Positions 1 to 7,207 of a stretch of DNA of 64,000 nucleotides are shown one piece after another (the stretch's first letter is position 1; each line of letters starts with the position of its first letter). Position numbers and translations under genes: made by a program. The stretch comes from Paludibacteraceae bacterium (GTDB lineage: Bacteria; Bacteroidota; Bacteroidia; Bacteroidales; Paludibacteraceae). The notes beneath the pieces were generated by a model, which was not told the DNA's origin, ran no database searches, and saw nothing but the letters and a program-made list of their open reading frames with translations. The stretch covers positions 62,001 through 126,000 of the forward strand of contig JAFWOU010000014.1 in assembly GCA_017509715.1 (NCBI GenBank), written 5' to 3'.

Positions 1-1462
1 TGCCCTTGGTGCCATCGGCCAGTGTGCCGGGCTTGAGGATGCCGTACGAGAACTCGGCCTTGACACCTATCTGCGGAATGGGGAAATAGTTGATACCCAC
101 CGCCGCACGGTGACGTCCGCACCAGGCGTACATGTCGGTCGGCTTGTTGTCGTAGCGGAACATGGAGTCGTAGTAGTCGTAGCGGCCGAATAAATAAAGC
201 TTTTGACTTTGGACTTTCGACTTTCGACTAAGGCTAAAGAAATCATAACCTGCCTCGATTCCTGCTGCCAACGCATCCGATGCCACCCACTGCTTGCTGC
301 TCACCGAACCCTTGCGCATCGCGATATTATATTGAGTAATAGCCGCTGCATCGCTCAGGTGGCCGTAGGTGATACCACCGCGGAGCACCAGGCCATAATC
401 CTTATACGCAAAGTCGAACGAACCGATCGAGACGGTACCTTTCACGTCCTTGTAGGCGCTGGCATCCAGTTCGCTGTTGCTCTTGCTCAGCGTGTTGCGG
501 AACGAATTGCCGCAATAGCCTGAGAGCGACAACCGCAGGCCCTTGACGCCCGTATAATCCACGCGGGCAGCACCGGCAAAGACGTTGGCGAGTTTGAACT
601 CGTAGGGGCTACCGGCACCCGGTTTGATCCAGTTCTTGCGGTTGAAGCGGTCGCTATCCAGTCCGGGCAGAAACATGGCCTGGTAGTGCCAGCCGTTGGG
701 CGTCGAGCCCATGAAGGTGAGGGCCACTTCGTGCCAGGTGCTGGGGATGATGGTGAACTCACCCTCGTTGCGATAGACGCTAAAGTACTCTGTCGGTTCG
801 TGGTGGGCGTTCAGTCCTCCTACGGGGATGACCTGCATACCGGCACGTAGGATGGCGTAGCGGTTGAACTCCTTCTGCAACCAGAACTGCTCCAGCGCTA
901 CTTCACCGCCGCGTTCTATCTCGCCTTCGTACTCACCACCCTCTTCTTCCTCAATCTCGATGGCCGATTCCGTGCCGCCATGCTCGAACTCAATCTCGGT
1001 ACCTACACTCCAGCCCTTGCCGAAGTCGTAACCCATATACACAACCACGTGCGGCAGGTCGAACTCGCCATAGTGGTCGTTGGCATATTTCTCGGGGTTC
1101 TTTCCGTAACGCAGATAGTTGTTGGAGTAGAAGCAGTGCTTGGCCGTCACCTCGCCGTAACCGCCGATGGTGAAGCGTCCTTTCCGGTCATTCGATGCTT
1201 TCTCGGCTCCGGAGCCACTCCGGTTTTGGCTTTCGACTTTATGGGCGGTATCGGTAGCGGTGGTATCTTTCGGTACTTGCCTCGTGGCGCCCGACACGGC
1301 ATCCACTCCCAATTTATTGGGATGGTCCGTTTTTTGCTCCAGACGCTCGATGCGCTGGATGAGCTGCTGCAGTTCGGCAGCACTCACCTTGATACTATCG
1401 TCGGCATACACACTTAACGTGCAAAAAATCAATGAAATAACTACAATCAGTTGTTTTCTCAT
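1..1462 (-). CDS. OprO/P-like porin (3' end outside window)
   Basis: The frame is open from the ATG at 1462 to the window edge, so at least 487 codons are present and the C-terminus is missing. A signal peptide (MRKQLIVVISLIFCTLSVYA) is followed by a short Q/E-rich coiled coil (about residues 28-40) and a low-complexity linker. A beta-barrel then starts at a GGYGE motif, with alternating aromatic strands and 'YDYYDSMFRYDNKPTDMYAW' near the end. This layout is typical of Bacteroidales phosphate-selective porin O/P-like proteins; the substrate is unknown. Two heptamer traces sit inside the frame: 'HKVESQN' near 1225-1241 and 'SRKSKVQSQK' at 201-229. The second lies in a likely surface loop. The 5' leader is itself a heptamer array (1466-1500). 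Confidence 0.75.
   Translation of the reverse strand, partial: MRKQLIVVISLIFCTLSVYADDSIKVSAAELQQLIQRIERLEQKTDHPNKLGVDAVSGATRQVPKDTTATDTAHKVESQNRSGSGAEKASNDRKGRFTIGGYGEVTAKHCFYSNNYLRYGKNPEKYANDHYGEFDLPHVVVYMGYDFGKGWSVGTEIEFEHGGTESAIEIEEEEGGEYEGEIERGGEVALEQFWLQKEFNRYAILRAGMQVIPVGGLNAHHEPTEYFSVYRNEGEFTIIPSTWHEVALTFMGSTPNGWHYQAMFLPGLDSDRFNRKNWIKPGAGSPYEFKLANVFAGAARVDYTGVKGLRLSLSGYCGNSFRNTLSKSNSELDASAYKDVKGTVSIGSFDFAYKDYGLVLRGGITYGHLSDAAAITQYNIAMRKGSVSSKQWVASDALAAGIEAGYDFFSLSRKSKVQSQKLYLFGRYDYYDSMFRYDNKPTDMYAWCGRHRAAVGINYFPIPQIGVKAEFSYGILKPGTLADGTKG
201..229 (-). repeat. AGTCGAA heptamer array inside porin gene
   Basis: On the minus strand the units read AGTCGAA, AGTCGAA, AGTCCAA, AGTCAAA. The array is translated in frame as SRKSKVQSQK between barrel strands of the porin. 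The same unit recurs at 11434-11461 and 23052-23080. Confidence 0.85.
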
Positions 1463-1465
1463 ATT

Positions 1466-1500
1466 CCTTTCACCTTTCACTTTTCATCTTTCTCGTTTCA
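1466..1500 (-). repeat. Heptamer array in porin 5' leader
   Basis: On the plus strand the units are CCTTTCA, CCTTTCA, CTTTTCA, TCTTTCT, CGTTTCA. They fill the transcribed leader between the promoter (1505-1537) and the porin ATG, ending 3 nt before the start codon. Confidence 0.75.
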
Positions 1501-1504
1501 CAGT

Positions 1505-1537
1505 GCAAAATTACCGCTTTTTTTCCATACGTTCAAT
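1505..1537 (-). promoter_or_regulatory. Promoter of porin gene
   Basis: Minus strand -7 box TAATTTTGC (1505-1513), 20 nt spacer, then ATTG (1534-1537) as the -33 box. Confidence 0.65.
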
Positions 1538-1566
1538 ACCTAAAAATGGGGAAAATGGCTTGCGGA

Positions 1567-1599
1567 TTTGCTCATATCGATATTTTTTTGTAATTTTGC
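1567..1599 (+). promoter_or_regulatory. Promoter of LuxR/hemerythrin regulator
   Basis: -33 TTTG (1567-1570), 20 nt, -7 TAATTTTGC (1591-1599). The predicted transcript starts just before the CCCGTAA array. Confidence 0.75.
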
Positions 1600-1613
1600 A
1601 GCAAATTTTGAAA

Positions 1614-1683
1614 CCGGTAACCCGTAACCCGTAACCCGTAACCCGTAACCCGTAACCCGTAACCCGTAACCCGTAACCCGTAA
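1614..1683 (+). repeat. CCCGTAA x9 tandem array in 5' leader
   Basis: One CCGGTAA unit is followed by nine perfect CCCGTAA units (1621-1683). The array fills the leader and ends 4 nt before the ATG at 1688. Nine identical short units make copy-number change by slippage likely. A change would alter leader length but not the protein. Confidence 0.95.
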
Positions 1684-1687
1684 ATAT

Positions 1688-2578
1688 ATGTACAAGTCAA
1701 CGGATAAGATATGCGACCTCATGTCGCACGAGGAGGATGCCATCCAGATCATCAGCCGCTTCGGGCTGGAGATGGGTGTTGGAGAGCAGACCATCGAGCA
1801 GGTCTGCGAGGCGCATGGCGTACATACGCCTACGTTCCTGGCCGTGGTGAACTACAAGGTGTTTCATCAGCGGGCCATCCCAAAAGATATTGATGTCCCT
1901 ACCCTGCAGCAGTACCTGCAGAATGCGCATACCTACTTCCTCGATTTCCGCTTGCCGCGTCTGCGCCGGGCACTCATCGAGGCCATCATCCCGGCCGATC
2001 CTACGACCAAGATACCGGGACTCATCCTGCGTTGCTACGATGAGTTTGCCGAGGAGATCCGTATCCATATCGAGCACGAGAACGAGGGTCTGTTGGACGA
2101 ACACGAACACGACGACCAGCGTATCACCGACAAACTGACCGAGATCAAGAACCTCATCATCAAGTACTATCCGTCCCCCGTAACCGGTAACCCGTCACCC
2201 GTAACCCGTAACCCATCACCCATCACTTATCTCTTGATAAGTGTCATGTCCGACCTATGGCACACCCAGCAGGACTTTGAGGACCATTGCGCCATCGAGG
2301 ATGACATCCTCCGGCCGGCTATCAGCCATCGGACTTCTACCGTCAGTCGTCACCAGTTGCCCGAGACCGAGGAACTGTCGGAGCGCGAGAAAGACGTACT
2401 GGTGCAGGTCGTACGCGGCCTGAGCAACAAGGAGATAGCCGACGTGCTCTGCATCTCGACGCACACCGTCATCTCCCACCGCAAGAACATCGCCCGCAAA
2501 CTGAATATTCACTCCACCGCCGGCTTGACCATCTATGCCATTGTCAACAAGCTGGTGGACATCAATACCCTGGAATAG
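1688..2578 (+). CDS. Hemerythrin-like LuxR-family regulator
   Basis: 296 aa. Residues about 10-50 resemble the ScdA/RIC N-terminal domain but lack its Cys-Cys motif. Residues about 75-220 carry the hemerythrin pattern of histidines and acids ('NAHTYF', 'HIEHENE', 'FEDHCAIEDD') expected to bind a di-iron centre. Residues about 230-290 are a LuxR-type HTH ('LSEREKDVLVQVVRGLSNKEIA', 'HTVISHRKNIARKL'). By family knowledge it may sense oxygen, NO or redox state through iron and bind DNA; that role is inferred. A CCCGTAA-type array encodes a Pro-rich insert at residues 162-182 between predicted hemerythrin helices. The NUDIX gene follows after 1 nt, so the two are co-transcribed. Confidence 0.85.
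   Translation: MYKSTDKICDLMSHEEDAIQIISRFGLEMGVGEQTIEQVCEAHGVHTPTFLAVVNYKVFHQRAIPKDIDVPTLQQYLQNAHTYFLDFRLPRLRRALIEAIIPADPTTKIPGLILRCYDEFAEEIRIHIEHENEGLLDEHEHDDQRITDKLTEIKNLIIKYYPSPVTGNPSPVTRNPSPITYLLISVMSDLWHTQQDFEDHCAIEDDILRPAISHRTSTVSRHQLPETEELSEREKDVLVQVVRGLSNKEIADVLCISTHTVISHRKNIARKLNIHSTAGLTIYAIVNKLVDINTLE
2171..2230 (+). repeat. CCCGTAA-type array within the LuxR-type CDS
   Basis: Degenerate heptamers (CCGTCCC, CCGTAAC, CGGTAAC, CCGTCAC, CCGTAAC, CCGTAAC, CCATCAC, CCATCAC) encode a 7-residue repeat: PSPVTGN, PSPVTRN, PSPITYL. Units 1, 4 and 7 are the ones whose TAA would be in frame, and all three have TCC or TCA instead. Confidence 0.9.
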
Positions 2579-2579
2579 A

Positions 2580-3140
2580 ATGAGTTATCCCAAACTAAAC
2601 AACCGCCCGTGGCGGGTGGTCAAATCCGAGAATATCCTGCGCCTCGGACCATGGTTGTCCGTGCGTCAGGAGTGTGTCGAGTTGCCCAGCGGCAAGCAGA
2701 TACCGACGTGGTTCGTACTGGAGTTTCCCGACTGGATCAACGTCATCGCTATCACCAAAGACGGCAAGATGGTCATGGAGGACCAGTACCGCCATGCGCT
2801 GGGCGAGACCCACTACGAACTCGTGGCCGGCGTCATCGACCCGGGCGAGACGCCGCTGCAGGCCGCGCAACGCGAACTGAGCGAAGAGACCGGCTACGAG
2901 GGCGGCGAGTGGCAGCTCTTCATGACCCTCTCCCCCAACCCGACGAATCATAACAACCTGTCCTATACCTTCCTCGCCACCGGCGTAGAGAAAGTCCGCG
3001 AGCAGCACCAAGAGCCTACGGAAGATATTCATGTGGATGTCCTCGAGCCGGAACAGGTGTTGGAGATGTTGCGGGATGGCGAGATCATCCAGGCCCTGCA
3101 TGCCGCGCCGCTGTGGAAGTTTTTTGCTGAAAATAAATAA
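2580..3140 (+). CDS. NUDIX hydrolase (ADP-ribose pyrophosphatase-like)
   Basis: 186 aa from the ATG at 2580, one base after the preceding stop codon. This start fits translational coupling better than an upstream in-frame start inside the previous gene. The NUDIX box (G-x5-E-x7-RE-x2-EE-x-G) is complete at about residues 84-106: 'GVIDPGETPLQAAQRELSEE'. The sequence around it ('VVEDQYRHALG'-like, here 'VMEDQYRHALGETHYELVAG') matches ADP-ribose/nucleoside-diphosphate-sugar hydrolases. The exact substrate cannot be read from sequence. The protein is cytosolic, with no signal peptide. Confidence 0.85.
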   Translation: MSYPKLNNRPWRVVKSENILRLGPWLSVRQECVELPSGKQIPTWFVLEFPDWINVIAITKDGKMVMEDQYRHALGETHYELVAGVIDPGETPLQAAQRELSEETGYEGGEWQLFMTLSPNPTNHNNLSYTFLATGVEKVREQHQEPTEDIHVDVLEPEQVLEMLRDGEIIQALHAAPLWKFFAENK

Positions 3141-3200
3141 ACTTATTTGTTCATCAACTTACCGTCCTCCCATTTCAGCGTGTCGGATACGACATTATTT

Positions 3201-3232
3201 TTTGCACAAATTGATCTATGGCATAATTTTTG
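3201..3232 (+). promoter_or_regulatory. Promoter of PepSY-like gene
   Basis: -33 TTTG (3201-3204), 19 nt, -7 TAATTTTTG (3224-3232). Confidence 0.65.
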
Positions 3233-3276
3233 TAGTGTTTTGATTGATAACATTTTAACAAACAAAACGAACTATT

Positions 3277-3711
3277 ATGAAGAAGAATTTATTCGTAGCG
3301 CTGCTTGCGCTGACATGCTCCTTCACAGCTTGTGCTAATGAGCAAGTGATCACTTATGACCAAGTCCCCGAACCGGCCAAAGCCATCGTGGCTGCCCACT
3401 TCGATGCTGCGCAAATCGCGTATGTCATGCTGGATAAAGGGCTTCTGGACGATGAATACGAAATTCGCTTCAACGACGGTCGCACCATCGAGTTCAACAA
3501 GGCGGGCGAGTTGCTGAAAGTGGATTGCAAACAGACGGAAGTACCCGCTGCGCTGGTTCCCGAACCCGTACTTTCCTACGTCAAAGCCAATTTCCCCAAC
3601 GCATTCATCACCGAGTGGGGCAAAGATGACCGCGGCTACAAAGCCGAACTGAATAACGGTCTCGACCTGAAGTTCAACCGCCAATACGAATTCGTCCGCA
3701 TCGATGACTAA
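3277..3711 (+). CDS. PepSY-like periplasmic protein
   Basis: 144 aa with a signal peptide ending near 'SFTACA'. The Cys in 'FTAC' could make it a lipoprotein. Two tandem repeats follow, each with the pattern 'VPEPAKAIVAAHF...Y.V.LDKG....EY.I.F.DG..IEFNKAGE' and 'VPEPVLSYVKANFPNAFITEWGKDDRGYKAELNNGLDLKFN'. This is the layout of Bacteroidales PepSY-like (BLIP-fold) secreted proteins. Function unknown. It has its own promoter. The remnant that follows (3714-3812) suggests a past rearrangement at its 3' side. Confidence 0.75.
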   Translation: MKKNLFVALLALTCSFTACANEQVITYDQVPEPAKAIVAAHFDAAQIAYVMLDKGLLDDEYEIRFNDGRTIEFNKAGELLKVDCKQTEVPAALVPEPVLSYVKANFPNAFITEWGKDDRGYKAELNNGLDLKFNRQYEFVRIDD

Positions 3712-3713
3712 AG

Positions 3714-3812
3714 GTTCAAGCCGGCACCGAGTATATCTCCCTTGCCCAGAACTCCGAACGTGTTGCCGACCACCTCATCAACGTCGCCAAAACCATTCGC
3801 CAGTTGCAATAA
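3714..3812 (+). pseudogene. Remnant of a PhoU-like C-terminus
   Basis: Just after the PepSY stop codon there is a 32-codon open stretch without a start that ends in TAA at 3812. It contains 'EYISLAQNSERVADHLINVA', which matches the final helix of PhoU domains as found at the C-terminus of Na/Pi cotransporters (ER-x-x-DH-x-x-N-x-A). The rest of such a gene is absent. I infer the tail of a deleted transporter or PhoU gene; 99 bases is short evidence. Confidence 0.45.
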
Positions 3813-3895
3813 GGACACTTGGGCAAAATCAAAACATTATTTGCTTATCTCGCAGCAATCGTGCCCTCGTGGCTAAGACGAATTATTGTATCTTG

Positions 3896-5617
3896 TTATA
3901 CGATAGCCGTTGTGATGTCTTCGGCTTCGGCAAGGGAGAGTTTCTGACGGACTTGGGTCTTGCGCTGGTAGATGGTTTGGAGACTTTGACGAGTGAGCAT
4001 GTTGATCTCCTTGGTGGAGAAATCGGCTTTGAGCAGACAACACAACTGGATCTCCTTTTCGTTTAATACTGGTCTCTGTTCCTTTGTACTTTGTACATTG
4101 CTCCCTTGTACATTCCCGTATTTGTCCCTAAGACGAGTGTAGAAGCCATCATAAACCAAATCGATGGTTTGGTAAATGCTTGGCCAGTCGATGAGGGCAT
4201 TGGCTGTTGTCTCGTTCAATGCCATGAGACGCGCAAGCAGCTGTTGGTTGGCTTCGGTGGGTGTTCCGGCAATCGTTTTGATGACACCCAATTGCTGCAA
4301 CATCAGTTTGCGCACATCTGCTTCCTTCGTACATCGTACATCGTCACTTTGTACTTTAAGCAGTCCTTTCAGGGTTTCAATCTCTTCCTCTTTCTCCAAA
4401 AGCATCCGTTGACGGCGGCGGTACAAATAGACCAACAACAGGCACAAGCCCAATACTACGCCGACAAGTCCAATAATGAGTACCGTTTGCCGTTGCTTTG
4501 CCAACTTCTGTCGCAACACCTGTTCGCGCAAATCACTCATGGAACGCTCTTTGGCTTCTGCCACACGGTAACGGATATAATCATTTTCCTGCCATTGGTT
4601 GTTATACGTGGCTAAAGGCATCATCTGATAGTTGCCGTGCAGTGCATAATTCAGCACTTGCCGGTGAGCCAGCAAACCCGCTTCTGCGGATGGCGAAGAA
4701 ATAGTTGCACGGTAGTTTTCAAATAGTTCTTCCGCCTCACGCATATATCTGTCTGCACGCTGCTTGTCGCCCTTATTAAGCCACAAACGCGACAATGAAT
4801 AAAGGCTTTCCACCAATAGCCAACTCTTCCCTTCTCTATAGACGGTAGCCAGTTCCTCGTGCATTCGGATAGCGCGGTCGGTTTGCCCGATTTCACCTAA
4901 CAGATCGGCATAATTACGACGTACCACATTGACAACAAACGCGGAATCCGAAGTATGTGCAATCGCTTTCTCAAAGCTCTCTTCCATTTTGTCGTATTCG
5001 CCCAAATAGAAGTACGTAATTGCCATGCCGTTATAGACACGCGCCACTTCGTCCAGATGGATTGCTTTCTCGTCACCGAGACGGATGAGGGCTTCCGTGT
5101 AATCGCGCACGTGCTCATAATCATAATCACGCATGGCCAGTTCGGCAGATATACGCAGCAAAATCACTTCCCAGATATGTTCACCTTTCTTTTCTGCTAT
5201 CTCCTTGGCATATCGCTGCTGGCGTTGCAGAACTTGTTGTGCCTTTTCTTTATCATCATTCCACCACCAATAGAAAGCCTCCTCCATGCCCGCTTTCATC
5301 ATATAATCCTCGTACGCTCCGTCTTGCAGCCACCTGTCGCGGAAATACTGCGCCGCCCAACAGATCATGGAGTCTTCGGATAGTGATTGCATGGTATTGG
5401 CGCGTATGTCTGCCACGCAGAACCAATACAGCGCTTTTGATTCTTCCGGCAACTGGTCAGGACGTACCACTTCGCGCAATATCGCCATTGCCGAATCCCT
5501 GTTCACGGTCAGTAACTCTTCCGCTTTCTGCACACGCTGCACGTCTCCGTTAGCGCACGCACTCATAAGGCAAAGAGCCATCGCTCCTATCAATCCTATT
5601 ATGAACTTGCTTTTCAT
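3896..5617 (-). CDS. TPR lipoprotein with C-terminal HTH
   Basis: 573 aa from the ATG at 5617. That start gives a clean lipoprotein signal (IGAMALCLMSAC) and sits just after a promoter. Domains: TPR-like helical repeats (about 25-360), one transmembrane helix (about 378-401), a cytosolic coiled coil, and a C-terminal LuxR-type HTH-like segment ('LNEKEIQLCCLLKADFSTKE', 'TIYQRKTQVRQKL'). Such membrane-tethered TPR-HTH proteins are common in Bacteroidales and are thought to link envelope signals to transcription; that is inference here. Two heptamer arrays are translated inside the cytosolic linker, as 'KVQSDDVRCTKE' (about residue 425) and 'NVQGSNVQSTKE' (about residue 505). Both give a similar peptide. 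Confidence 0.8.
   Translation of the reverse strand: MKSKFIIGLIGAMALCLMSACANGDVQRVQKAEELLTVNRDSAMAILREVVRPDQLPEESKALYWFCVADIRANTMQSLSEDSMICWAAQYFRDRWLQDGAYEDYMMKAGMEEAFYWWWNDDKEKAQQVLQRQQRYAKEIAEKKGEHIWEVILLRISAELAMRDYDYEHVRDYTEALIRLGDEKAIHLDEVARVYNGMAITYFYLGEYDKMEESFEKAIAHTSDSAFVVNVVRRNYADLLGEIGQTDRAIRMHEELATVYREGKSWLLVESLYSLSRLWLNKGDKQRADRYMREAEELFENYRATISSPSAEAGLLAHRQVLNYALHGNYQMMPLATYNNQWQENDYIRYRVAEAKERSMSDLREQVLRQKLAKQRQTVLIIGLVGVVLGLCLLLVYLYRRRQRMLLEKEEEIETLKGLLKVQSDDVRCTKEADVRKLMLQQLGVIKTIAGTPTEANQQLLARLMALNETTANALIDWPSIYQTIDLVYDGFYTRLRDKYGNVQGSNVQSTKEQRPVLNEKEIQLCCLLKADFSTKEINMLTRQSLQTIYQRKTQVRQKLSLAEAEDITTAIV
4079..4115 (-). repeat. TACTTTG/TACATTG heptamer array in CDS
   Basis: Plus-strand units TCCTTTG, TACTTTG, TACATTG and TACATTC, with irregular spacing. 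They encode 'NVQGSNVQSTKE' on the minus strand, between the PAS-less linker and the HTH segment. Confidence 0.7.
4325..4359 (-). repeat. TCGTACA heptamer array in CDS
   Basis: TCGTACA, TCGTACA, TCGTCAC, TTTGTAC on the plus strand. It encodes 'KVQSDDVRCTKE' on the minus strand. The same coding product, 'FDDVRCTTD', is made by the array at 6896-6915 in the sigma factor. Confidence 0.75.
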
Positions 5618-5637
5618 TTGTTTGCTCGAAATTTTCT

Positions 5638-5670
5638 GCAAAGATACTGCTTTTTTACGAATTATGCAAA
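5638..5670 (-). promoter_or_regulatory. Promoter of TPR-HTH lipoprotein
   Basis: Minus strand -33 TTTG (5667-5670), 20 nt, -7 TATCTTTGC (5638-5646). The ATG is about 20 nt downstream. Confidence 0.75.
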
Positions 5671-5759
5671 GCAAAACCTCCGCATATAAACTTTTCTTTG
5701 GCAACTATGCTGTATATCAATGGTTTAGGAGTAGCAAATATAAATCTATTGTAAAAGAA

Positions 5760-5783
5760 GCAAGCCCGTTTGTGCGGGCTTGC
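5760..5783 (-). terminator. Terminator of the sigma factor operon
   Basis: Perfect 9-bp stem GCAAGCCCG / CGGGCTTGC with a 6-nt loop. On the minus strand it is followed by TTCTTTT. It lies 30 nt after the last gene of the operon. Confidence 0.8.
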
Positions 5784-5813
5784 ATGATCATCTTCACATT
5801 TACAAAATGGACT

Positions 5814-6242
5814 TTACTCATCTTTCCAATTATCCTCGGTAGGATGTTGTTTCTTTGCCAAATGCATTTCAACTAAGAAAGAACATAACATTCCTATGCC
5901 GACTCCAAAAGCAATGATGAGCCAGAAATAGATGCTCTTGGTTGCTGTGCCCGTCAGCCAGTCGATACATGCACCCAAACTGATACCGAGTAAGATACAT
6001 GCTGCGCGAAGCGTGTCCAGATTGAAAGGTCCCATCTTGCGCGGTTGCTTCTTCGGTTCGTCAATGAGCAGTTTGGCGGTCTCCGGATCGGTGTGGTTCT
6101 CAATGATAAGTTGACGGATTTCTTTGTCTTTTGACTTCTTGTGCATAGAAGACCAGAAAACCATCACAACGGCTATCACAGGCAAGCCGAAAATAAAAAT
6201 TATGGCTACTAAACCAAGGAAATTATCAGATATTATTCCCAT
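5814..6242 (-). CDS. DUF6249-like membrane protein
   Basis: 142 aa with three predicted transmembrane helices (about 8-30, 78-97, 104-126) and a charged cytosolic loop ('KKSKDKEIRQLIIENH'). The layout matches small DUF6249-type membrane proteins of Bacteroidetes; function unknown. It lies downstream of an ECF sigma/anti-sigma pair and has its own copy of the putative ECF promoter (6310-6338), so it is probably a direct regulon member. Confidence 0.65.
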   Translation of the reverse strand: MGIISDNFLGLVAIIFIFGLPVIAVVMVFWSSMHKKSKDKEIRQLIIENHTDPETAKLLIDEPKKQPRKMGPFNLDTLRAACILLGISLGACIDWLTGTATKSIYFWLIIAFGVGIGMLCSFLVEMHLAKKQHPTEDNWKDE

Positions 6243-6309
6243 AGTGTTATAAATTTAAATTGTTTATCAATGTTATTTTAGGGAGTTGACTAGTATGCTC
6301 CTCTATTTG

Positions 6310-6338
6310 TATGATACGCGGAGTGCGAAAAGGTTACA
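6310..6338 (-). promoter_or_regulatory. Putative ECF-sigma promoter 2
   Basis: The minus strand reads TGTAACCTTTT-C-GCA, 6 nt, GTATCATA. The arrangement and spacing equal those at 7208-7236 upstream of the sigma factor gene. The stop codon TAA of the anti-sigma gene lies inside the TGTAAC box. Confidence 0.65.
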
Positions 6339-6654
6339 CTTCCGGCGAGAAATATCGGATTTTTTGCGCAGCCAGAAAAAGGATGGTGGCAATCGGCAGG
6401 GCGATACTCAGTATCCGTAACTGTTCCGGCATTTCGGGCATAAAGACGAAAAGTGCATAGATATACACCACTACCGCTGCTGGCAGACCGAAACAAATGC
6501 CTAAAAGCTTCGCCCATTTGCGCAGCTTTTTTAGCCGCAAGTCACGACGCACGGTGCGCATAACGGTAGCGTTGATCTGTGCTACATCCGGTTGCCGCTT
6601 GGCGCTCTCTGCAAAGAGCATGTCCAAATCCTTATCTGTCATTTGTGTATTCAT
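6334..6654 (-). CDS. Putative anti-sigma membrane protein
   Basis: 106 aa. The N-terminal cytosolic part (1-45) is followed by two hydrophobic segments (about 48-70 and 80-98). It overlaps the sigma factor gene by 23 nt, the usual arrangement for an ECF sigma factor and its membrane anti-sigma factor. No zinc-binding ZAS motif is seen, so the assignment rests on position and topology. Confidence 0.6.
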   Translation of the reverse strand: MNTQMTDKDLDMLFAESAKRQPDVAQINATVMRTVRRDLRLKKLRKWAKLLGICFGLPAAVVVYIYALFVFMPEMPEQLRILSIALPIATILFLAAQKIRYFSPEV

Positions 6655-7198
6655 CTTCTATTCTCCTTTTTAGTCTCTCCCGAATGCGGAAGATACGTAC
6701 CTTAATATTGTTTTCCGTTTGTCCGAGGCGTTGTGCGATAGTTTGCAGCGTCACTCCCTCGTAATAATGCCATTGGATGATTTGTTGCTCTTGTTCCGGC
6801 AGTTGGGCTATCGCTTGCTCCAAGGCTTGGAGTTGTTGTTCTTTCTGCTCGTTGTATGTCTCATCCGCTACATCCGCCAAATCCGTTGTACATCGTACAT
6901 CGTCAAATCGTACTTCCCCTCGTCGTTTCTCTTTCTCCAACATCCGCAACGCGATATGATTAGCAATGATGGTTACCCACGCGCCGAAGTTTTCACCGCG
7001 CCAGCTATCCAACTGCCGGTACGCCTGAATGAAAGCCATTTGCGTCACTTCCTGCGCCTCGTCTTCATCTTTCATCAGCCGCATAGCGACGCCATAAACA
7101 GAAGAGGTGTACCTCTTCATCAGTGTCTCAAACGCACGTGCATTGCCATCCTGCAACACCTCGCGTATCAGTTCTATGTCTGTCGGACGAAATGCCAT
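6632..7198 (-). CDS. ECF-type RNA polymerase sigma factor
   Basis: 188 aa. Sigma2 region at about 22-90 ('FETLMKRYTSSVYGVAMRLM', 'DEAQEVTQMAFIQAYRQLDS') and sigma4 at about 125-180 ('LPEQEQQIIQWHYYEGVTLQ', 'IAQRLGQTENNIKVRIFRIR'). The linker holds an unusual segment encoded by a heptamer array ('FDDVRCTTD', about residues 95-105). The gene heads a three-gene operon with a probable anti-sigma factor. A putative autoregulatory promoter (7208-7236) leaves almost no leader before the ATG. Confidence 0.92.
   Translation of the reverse strand: MAFRPTDIELIREVLQDGNARAFETLMKRYTSSVYGVAMRLMKDEDEAQEVTQMAFIQAYRQLDSWRGENFGAWVTIIANHIALRMLEKEKRRGEVRFDDVRCTTDLADVADETYNEQKEQQLQALEQAIAQLPEQEQQIIQWHYYEGVTLQTIAQRLGQTENNIKVRIFRIRERLKRRIEDEYTNDR
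6896..6915 (-). repeat. GTACATC heptamer array in sigma factor gene
   Basis: TTGTACATCGTACATCGTC followed by a degenerate unit on the plus strand. It is translated within the sigma2-sigma4 linker and is related to the array at 4325-4359. Confidence 0.7.
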
Positions 7199-7207
7199 GT
7201 TTACCTA

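Noticed and set aside
1614..1683. CRISPR array
   Set aside because: The CCCGTAA units are 7 bp with no spacers and no cas genes nearby. None of the arrays in the window has unique spacers of regular length.
1621..1683. Telomere-like sequence
   Set aside because: CCCGTAA resembles eukaryotic telomere units, but the array is internal, between a bacterial promoter and a start codon, and the window has no chromosome end.
3704..4066. A 120-codon gene between the PepSY-like and TPR-HTH genes
   Set aside because: Most of it lies opposite the 3' part of the TPR-HTH gene and the start overlaps the PepSY gene. Only the PhoU-like remnant in another frame has support.
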